64,000 nucleotides of DNA, from NCBI GenBank assembly GCA_947095585.1, contig OX352762.1, positions 94,276,249 to 94,340,248 of the forward strand, in the 5' to 3' direction. The notes beneath the pieces were generated by a model. The model ran no database searches and was not told where the DNA came from. It worked only from the letters and a program-made list of their open reading frames with translations. How positions within the stretch are numbered: the stretch's first letter is position 1; the number at the start of each line of letters is the position of its first letter. This document shows, piece after piece, positions 60,301 through 64,000 of the stretch. This DNA comes from Nephrocerus scutellatus (Eukaryota > Arthropoda > Insecta > Diptera > Pipunculidae). Both the position numbers and the translations under genes were made by a program.

Positions 60301-63259
60301 TGCTTTGTATCCAAATTTGATTATAGCCTTGGATCAGCTACTATTAAATCAAATTGAGACTTGCGACTATTTACGCAATTTGCAAGTTGATCGCTCAAAG
60401 GAACGACCAAAGCAAGTTATCCAAGCAAAACACATTCTCCAGCAAAAGAGAAAATCACTTTCCGATTTATTCAAAATACTCACTAATCTCGGTCTCAATT
60501 ACAAAACGGGCTTAATGGAGCTCTCGCTTGGGACTATCTTTGAAGATTATTCCGTGCCACCGTTTTGCGTTCGAACAATGCTTGGACCCTTCAAGCTGAA
60601 GGAACACATAGAAAAGATTTGTCATTTGAATGAAAACCTCGACAATTACTATGCCAAATGTGTATTTAAGTTAAAACTCTTACAGAATACTATGCTGACG
60701 CCGATGAGTGAGTTGGGACCACAGAATATAGATCGCATTAAAGGATTTGCTGTGGACACATTCCTATTAGTACAAAATCAACGTAAGCTTCTTTCTAATT
60801 CTACACACGACATCTACGATTTGTGTGGAATCATTAAAAGAATTAAGAAATTGGCTGAAATTAATAGTGAAAACACCAACACTACCACTGAATTATCGCA
60901 CTTAGAGTTCTCGCCCTTACACGACGAATTTGTTGTTTTAAAAAAGTCTATCTGCAAGATTCGTTTCGTCTTTGAGCAATTTATTTTACTGCTTGAATGT
61001 ATTCCTGAAACAAATTCAATGGAAAACCACATATTCATAAATACTCGTAATGTTTTACTCAGGAGCGGTGAAAAATTCTCAGCGATATCAGAGGCTTGCA
61101 CAAAAGTGTTAACATCAGCAAGAACTACACTCGATAGTATGACTGAAAATAATATTGAATTTTTAAGTGTTGAAACGGTCTCTAAATTACGCAGAAGGCA
61201 CCAAGATCTTGTCAAGCAAATTAACTCCATTCTTCAGTATTTTAAGTTGACTGACTCACCACGTACCGAATACTTACCAGCAGCAAAGCCTCTTATAGAT
61301 TTGCTGTCCTTTGTGGTTGAAGTAACCGAAATAAAGTTTTTCCCAGCAGCCAGTATTGAATCGAACCTGGAAAATGTCGATGTTGAATTAGAAAATGTTG
61401 TACATTCCATTCTTATAGCCATGCAAAAACTTTTTAAAAAGTATCCTAGACCTGTTGCCAATGTCACGGATAAGGTCTCGACTAGTAACGAAGAAAACGA
61501 GGAAGAAACTGAGGATCAGATTCATGAAAATCATTTAAAGCAAAAATTGTTTGGTGAACTTATAACCGATTGGGATATTTTGAATTTGCCAAATGTCCTT
61601 GCGAAGATGAAGAACATCCTGCTGACCCTCAAGCTCTCGAAAGCGACCGCACAGAAGGGCAGCTTTATTCATAAAGTCACAACAGTGTTGCCGATCCTTG
61701 AACAATACAATCTAATTGCTGATTATTACCTGTTTCAACAATTAAGCTCGCATAAAGTCTCTGCGAAACTACTCTCTGTGATGCTGACTGTCTTTATTGA
61801 CATCAGTTCGAAGGGATTTTGTATTCCAGCTGATCTTTTGCAAGACGAGGAAGGTGAATCAAAACAAGATAGTAAAAACGGGGAAGGTTTCGGTCTTGAA
61901 GATGGAACAGGTGAAAAGGATGCCTCTGATAAAATTGAGTCCGAGGATCAGTTAGATGATGCAAAGCGTCCAGAGGATCGCAAGGATGACGACAACAAAA
62001 ACGATGACTGCAAAGAGGAAAAAGGCATTGAAATGAGTGAAGATTTTGAGGGCAAAATGCAAGATATTGAGAAACCGGAAGATCAGGAAGATGATAGCGC
62101 TGATTCGGAGGATGAAGACGATTTAAACAAGGAAATGGGCGAAACCGAAGAAGGTGCAGAGAAGTTGGACGATCAAATTTGGGGAGATGATGAGAACCCA
62201 GAACAAGAAGAGGATGATGATAAAGAAATGAACGAAGAAGATGGAAAAGGCTCTAAAGACGAAAAAGACTCACATAACGACTTGGAGTCTGACAATAATT
62301 CAAAGAAAGGACAAGATGAACACGATAAAGATGGACTAGATGCTACAAGTGAGCCATCTGCGGACAAAGAAAAGAAACAACAAGAGAAGGACATCGACGA
62401 CATGAAAGACCAGGAAATGGACGACGATCAGGTTAATTCATATCACAACGAATTGGAGGAACCACCCGAGCCCGAAGAATTGGACCTTGGTGATTGCAAC
62501 ATGGACGAAAACGACCAGCAGGACAACGAGGATCAGCAGCAACAAGATGACAATCCACTTGATATTGACAAAATGAGGGATAACATGCAAACGGCAGAAG
62601 ATGAAAATGAGCTGCAAGATCAACTAGAAGACGACAACGATAAAAACAAAGACGAAAATGATGACTCTAGTGATAGTGATATGGATACTGAAGAAAGTAA
62701 AGCAGAGAAAGAAGATGACAACGTCGAAGATAATGTATCCGAAGGAGAAGAGGAAAAATCCAAGGAAAACGATGAAGAATCTGACACAAATTCAAAAGGA
62801 GAAATTCAAGAACCTCAAATAGATGAGGAAGTGGCGGAGAAGGAGAAACCTGAAAACCAGCCAGACGAAACGAAAAAAGATGAAGACTATAATCCATCCA
62901 AGGATAAAGTGAGCAAAGAAGATAATGTGCAATCGATTCCTGAAACCGAGAATAAAGGATCGGCAGATCAGGTCCAAAATCCTGAAAACAAAGATATTCA
63001 GCAGGAGCAAAAAATGGACGAACAGGATACAGGAGAGGATAAAAATGGTGTCGGGCAAGCAGAAAATGATGTAAGAGATTACTTCATTGATGAAAAAGTG
63101 TGTAATAAAATTTTAATAACTCAAAATTGTAGACAACTGATGGTGGACATCAGGGACTCGCAGAAACTAAAGAAACAATTTCCCATGAAGACTCAAAGAA
63201 CGATCGTAGAACTGAAGAAAAACGAAAGCAGGGTAGAACAAATGAGGATCGAACCTTAG
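36394..63259 (+). CDS. MDN1: Midasin (MDN1/Rea1), 3' end outside the window
   Basis: Giant dynein-like AAA+ ATPase of nucleolus and nucleoplasm that strips assembly factors from pre-60S particles (family knowledge). Fourteen exons, all GT-AG and phase-consistent: 36394-36492, 36560-36792, 36889-37834, 37892-38055, 38160-43521, 43594-43753, 48448-52243, 52299-52475, 55208-55444, 55503-55702, 55773-55912, 59194-59420, 59476-63070, 63133-63259; ~5,154 codons. P-loops start at residues ~313 (GPVGCGKT), 750 (GETGVGKT), 1153 (GPTSAGKT), 1458 (GPTGCGKT), 1811 (GPPGVGKT) and 2232 (GPTDTGKT). Walker B: LLDEINLAS ~908, LDELNLAS ~1220, ADEISLAE ~1536, LDELNLAP ~1896; AAA6 has LEHVNLCS ~2408. Linker ~2500-4700, D/E-rich domain ~4703-5112, then GLAETKETISHEDSKNDR. 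The C-terminal MIDAS domain lies beyond the edge. No lesions. Start chosen by context (aaacATGG) and splicing. Confidence 0.95.
44029..45400 (-). pseudogene. RNase H-bearing LINE relic in midasin intron 6
   Basis: Antisense to midasin. The tail complement ggttaggttaggtt lies at 44029-44042. The C-terminal block (44551-44111) reads DELARRGTTLQLLPERAEVG, then HCLLGKHVRRMGVVYNDFCR and a Cys/His knuckle (CRSCMDEEEEETIEHLLCSC). The RNase H block (44957-44634) reads IQFFTDGSKQDGKVGAGVFC and SAYQAEVIAIEEVMSWLK. Upstream, 45263-45006 has RPILLYGVSVWWPAM. This is the cleanest copy of the family here, yet it is 5'-truncated and frameshifted. Confidence 0.8.
45680..46090 (-). repeat. 3' fragment of the CR1/Jockey-like LINE
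   Basis: Minus-strand C-terminus (FERTVKFRDLFFSRTTRRWK, then ALPSSAFPHRYD) plus the 3'-UTR with gggtttcgcaccattataag. Homologous to 6.62-7.25 kb. Confidence 0.75.
46107..46450 (+). pseudogene. CR1/Jockey-like LINE endonuclease fragment
   Basis: Plus-strand apurinic-type endonuclease sequence: CAIVIAGDFNVHYSSWLRYS, then FAELKSLIQLVYEPTSIPD and ANTLDLFLNSHPKIYTVSVS. Broken at 46450 by the ACACGCG-type repeat; the reverse transcriptase of apparently the same copy resumes near 47.19 kb. Confidence 0.75.
46455..47170 (+). repeat. ACACGCG-type dispersed repeat, copy 2, with sub-repeats
   Basis: The 5' part aligns with the complement of 11041-11330. It is followed by about four degenerate ~110-bp sub-repeats of the form ctcacaaaatttcagctctc, taggtcgtgtgaaag, then acgcgccacacgcg. 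It splits a LINE, so it inserted after it. Non-coding. Confidence 0.65.
47171..48190 (+). pseudogene. CR1/Jockey-like LINE reverse transcriptase relic
   Basis: Continuation of the plus-strand LINE at 46107: KRIKNTASSSIPTLIHSDIL (47419 on), RTRQVAIVFNLS, then CSSTLAFPLRRLFHFSYYSG and VFPRDWKPAF at 47691-47894. C-terminal remains lie near 48000-48190. Heavily deleted. Confidence 0.7.
52742..52905 (+). pseudogene. mariner transposase C-terminal fragment
   Basis: Encodes KWLGGKRFRSSKEVITETNA, then YFEGL and, after a frameshift, KLEKLWTKCMELKGDYVEK. It belongs to the same mariner type as 19382-20375 but retains the segment before the final ELKGDYVEK that the latter has lost. Confidence 0.7.
52950..53340 (-). 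pseudogene. RNase H-type LINE reverse transcriptase fragment
   Basis: The minus strand reads AAKGCPQVGLISLFLWSLVI, DNLLADLHRSGYIAIGYADD, then LAIIS. This is the GCPQGG…SPLLW and YADD region of I/LOA-type reverse transcriptases, with some motif B residues changed. Confidence 0.75.
53386..54156 (+). pseudogene. RTE-like LINE relic
   Basis: Plus-strand fragments: KATWVSPDGLTPNQIDHVLM near 53440-53505, RTYRGANVDSDHYLVGMVLR near 53535-53595, ILGSSRRDRNDWFDDEC near 53790-53835, then KKAAWEKNLVRKL-like sequence near 53955. It retains the DHYLV and DDEC segments deleted in the 24-kb copies. Confidence 0.7.
54157..54357 (-). repeat. 3' fragment of the CR1/Jockey-like LINE, nested
   Basis: T-rich start, then gcacacgctcaagagtt, acccttataatgctgggcac and ggaatgcctgtggatcatat: the family 3' end. 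It is inserted within the RTE-like relic, which resumes at 54358. Confidence 0.7.
54358..54545 (+). pseudogene. RTE-like LINE 3' end
   Basis: Encodes RLWWAGYLARMSEEDPALKV and GTRQRGRPSLRW, the C-terminal W.GH.ARM…RGRP..RW signature of RTE-type elements. It resumes the copy interrupted at 54156. Confidence 0.65.
54546..54890 (+). repeat. Minisatellite-bearing element, partial copy 5
   Basis: About three degenerate ~120-bp units: cgattttctttaaatttta, acatgtgtatctccaatgg, acaacactttttgtaaa and ccccgggccccagggtcgtg. Neither fixed end was found. Confidence 0.65.
55946..56251 (+). repeat. tRNA-derived SINE in midasin intron 11
   Basis: Head tgggcgccgtgggtctagtg with a B-box-like ggtttgaatcc, then the family body (cacggtcctacctctgg, aaacgtccgagagtaataac, gtgtgcaaaaattta) and ctgtcgcggcaaatattatt ending in an att tail. 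It lies 34 bp from the exon 11 donor. Confidence 0.75.
58110..58500 (-). repeat. LINE 3' tail plus a reverse transcriptase scrap
   Basis: 58115-58132 is the ggttaggttaggt tail; 58133-58395 matches the 3' end of the RNase H-bearing LINE (accgacacacttagaccagt, gatgaaccaattagagcttc). 58400-58500 on the minus strand reads GSILGPIIFCIFIND, a motif B from a different, CR1/Jockey-like element. Confidence 0.65.
58600..59140 (-). repeat. Dispersed repeat shared with 35.1 kb
   Basis: The tatctcggcttctaccagtc-type block occurs twice (58612 and 59008), and ggcgagctgagaagctcga occurs near 59105. The reverse complement aligns with 35085-35310. Non-coding; class unknown. Confidence 0.6.
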
Positions 63260-63303
63260 GTAATACAATTTAACTTATTTACCACCACCTATCCACCTAT
63301 CCG

Positions 63304-63450
63304 TGGCGCCGTGGCTTAATGGATAAGTGCACGGTTTCGCGGTTCGAATCCCAGTAACACCAAAAGTATTTTTCACGGTGTCCCACCTCTCGCAAATGTC
63401 TGACAAACGTCCAAGAGCAATAATTTGTCAAGGGAAGCTGTCGCGCCGAA
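63304..63450 (+). repeat. tRNA-derived SINE, shortened body
   Basis: Best-preserved head in the window: tggcgccgtggcttaatgga with A box tggcttaatgg, and B box ggttcgaatcc. The body (caccaaaagtatttttcacg, gtcccacctctcgc, gacaaacgtccaagagc) is deleted before ctgtcgcgccg, and the tail runs into a long ATT microsatellite. It lies in the midasin intron after exon 14. Confidence 0.8.
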
Positions 63451-63522
63451 TATTATTATAATTATTGTTATTAATATAATTATTATTAATATTATTATTA
63501 TTGCTATTATTATAATTATTAA

Positions 63523-63577
<55 letters not shown>

Positions 63578-63578
63578 G
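63451..63578. repeat. ATT/AAT trinucleotide microsatellite
   Basis: Long (att)n/(aat)n run grown from the SINE tail. It produces spurious poly-Ile and poly-Asn open frames. Confidence 0.9.
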
Positions 63579-63599
63579 ACTTTCTGAGTTTGCACTATC

Positions 63600-64000
63600 T
63601 CTACTCGATGTAGGATAACTTTCACCTGCCGGTTTTTCCAGCTAGGCTCAGATGGGCGTGCGGGTTTGGTACCAAACACGCCATCACGGTGTATAAATCC
63701 ATTTATATAACAAGGAATTCCCTCACTATTCGGCAGCTATCAAGAATTACAGCTTTTTGCATTTCGTATATACGTTTTCGTGGTATGTTCAGTTTCGCCA
63801 TTGCGTTGACTGTTCTTGGTACTAGCCCGGTACTAGAAAAAATTATCGGTAGGGTGATTGCAGTATCACATCTTCAGAGGCTCTTCAGTTCTTCACATAG
63901 AGCTACGTATTTTTGGATCTTGGTCACATAAGTAGAATCTATATTGTTGTTGTTCACTACTGCAAAGTCTAGGAGAGTTATGTTATTTTCCTTTTTGTTG
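63600..64000 (-). pseudogene. LINE C-terminal relic
   Basis: The minus strand reads NITLLDFAVVNNNNIDSTYV, KIQKYVALCEEL, then IIFSSTGLVPRTVNAM and IYEMQKAVILDSCRIVREF. This resembles the tail found after the reverse transcriptase in several insect LINE groups (S.TG.VP…MQKAVIL.TC.IVR.F). A stop breaks it, and it runs off the window edge. Confidence 0.55.

Noticed and set aside
18608..63450. Candidate tRNA genes at the A/B-box motifs
   Set aside because: The heads cannot fold into complete cloverleaves and are followed by a shared non-tRNA body and ATT tail, so they are SINEs.
63425..63679. Poly-Ile and poly-Asn open frames
   Set aside because: Translation of the ATT microsatellite.

Overview
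This window is animal nuclear DNA, most likely from a brachyceran fly and plausibly a tephritid-type fruit fly (inference). Two conserved single-copy genes have many introns, the short ones 50-105 bp. The rest is AT-rich intergenic and intronic DNA full of decayed insect transposons (mariner, Tc1-like, hAT, Helitron-like ends, RTE-like, CR1/Jockey-like and RNase H-bearing LINEs, and a tRNA-derived SINE). I see no bacterial, phage or CRISPR features.

Layout. 1-29.5 kb has no host gene that I can support. It holds arrays of a ~120-bp GC-rich/AT-rich minisatellite element with conserved ends (205-1268, 2821-4220, 15370-16645), a Tc1-like transposase relic (4.3-5.2 kb), a CR1/Jockey-like LINE nested in an RTE-like LINE (5.7-8.8 kb), Helitron-like 3' ends (5.3 and 10.8 kb), a 749-bp tandem repeat built from SINE plus mariner sequence (12.7-14.3 kb), two SINEs and an internally deleted mariner with both ends (18.6-20.4 kb), and a recent 2.1-kb tandem duplication across two LINE relics (23.5-27.8 kb). 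A hAT element with matching terminal inverted repeats and a 7-of-8 target-site duplication lies at 29,485-31,916.

Two real genes follow. DMAP1 (minus strand, 32,426-34,152, 8 exons, 442 aa) is complete; its homologues are subunits of the Tip60/NuA4 and SRCAP/SWR1 chromatin complexes. Midasin (MDN1/Rea1; plus strand, from 36,394) runs off the right edge. I could follow 14 exons and about 5,154 codons: the N-terminal region, all six AAA+ modules, the long linker and the acidic D/E-rich domain. Only the C-terminal MIDAS domain and perhaps part of its approach lie outside. The two genes are divergently transcribed from a ~2.2-kb spacer that itself carries LINE and Helitron-like debris.

Midasin is a dynein-like AAA+ ATPase that removes assembly factors from pre-60S ribosomal particles. 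Three of its introns (43,754-48,447; 52,476-55,207; 55,913-59,193) are swollen by transposon relics of the same families seen in the intergenic region. The largest splits AAA6 between its P-loop and its Walker B-like segment.

I found no convincing new multigene system. The most unusual material is repeat biology: the minisatellite-bearing element with fixed ends, the SINE-mariner composite that was tandemly amplified, and the microhomology-flanked tandem duplication.
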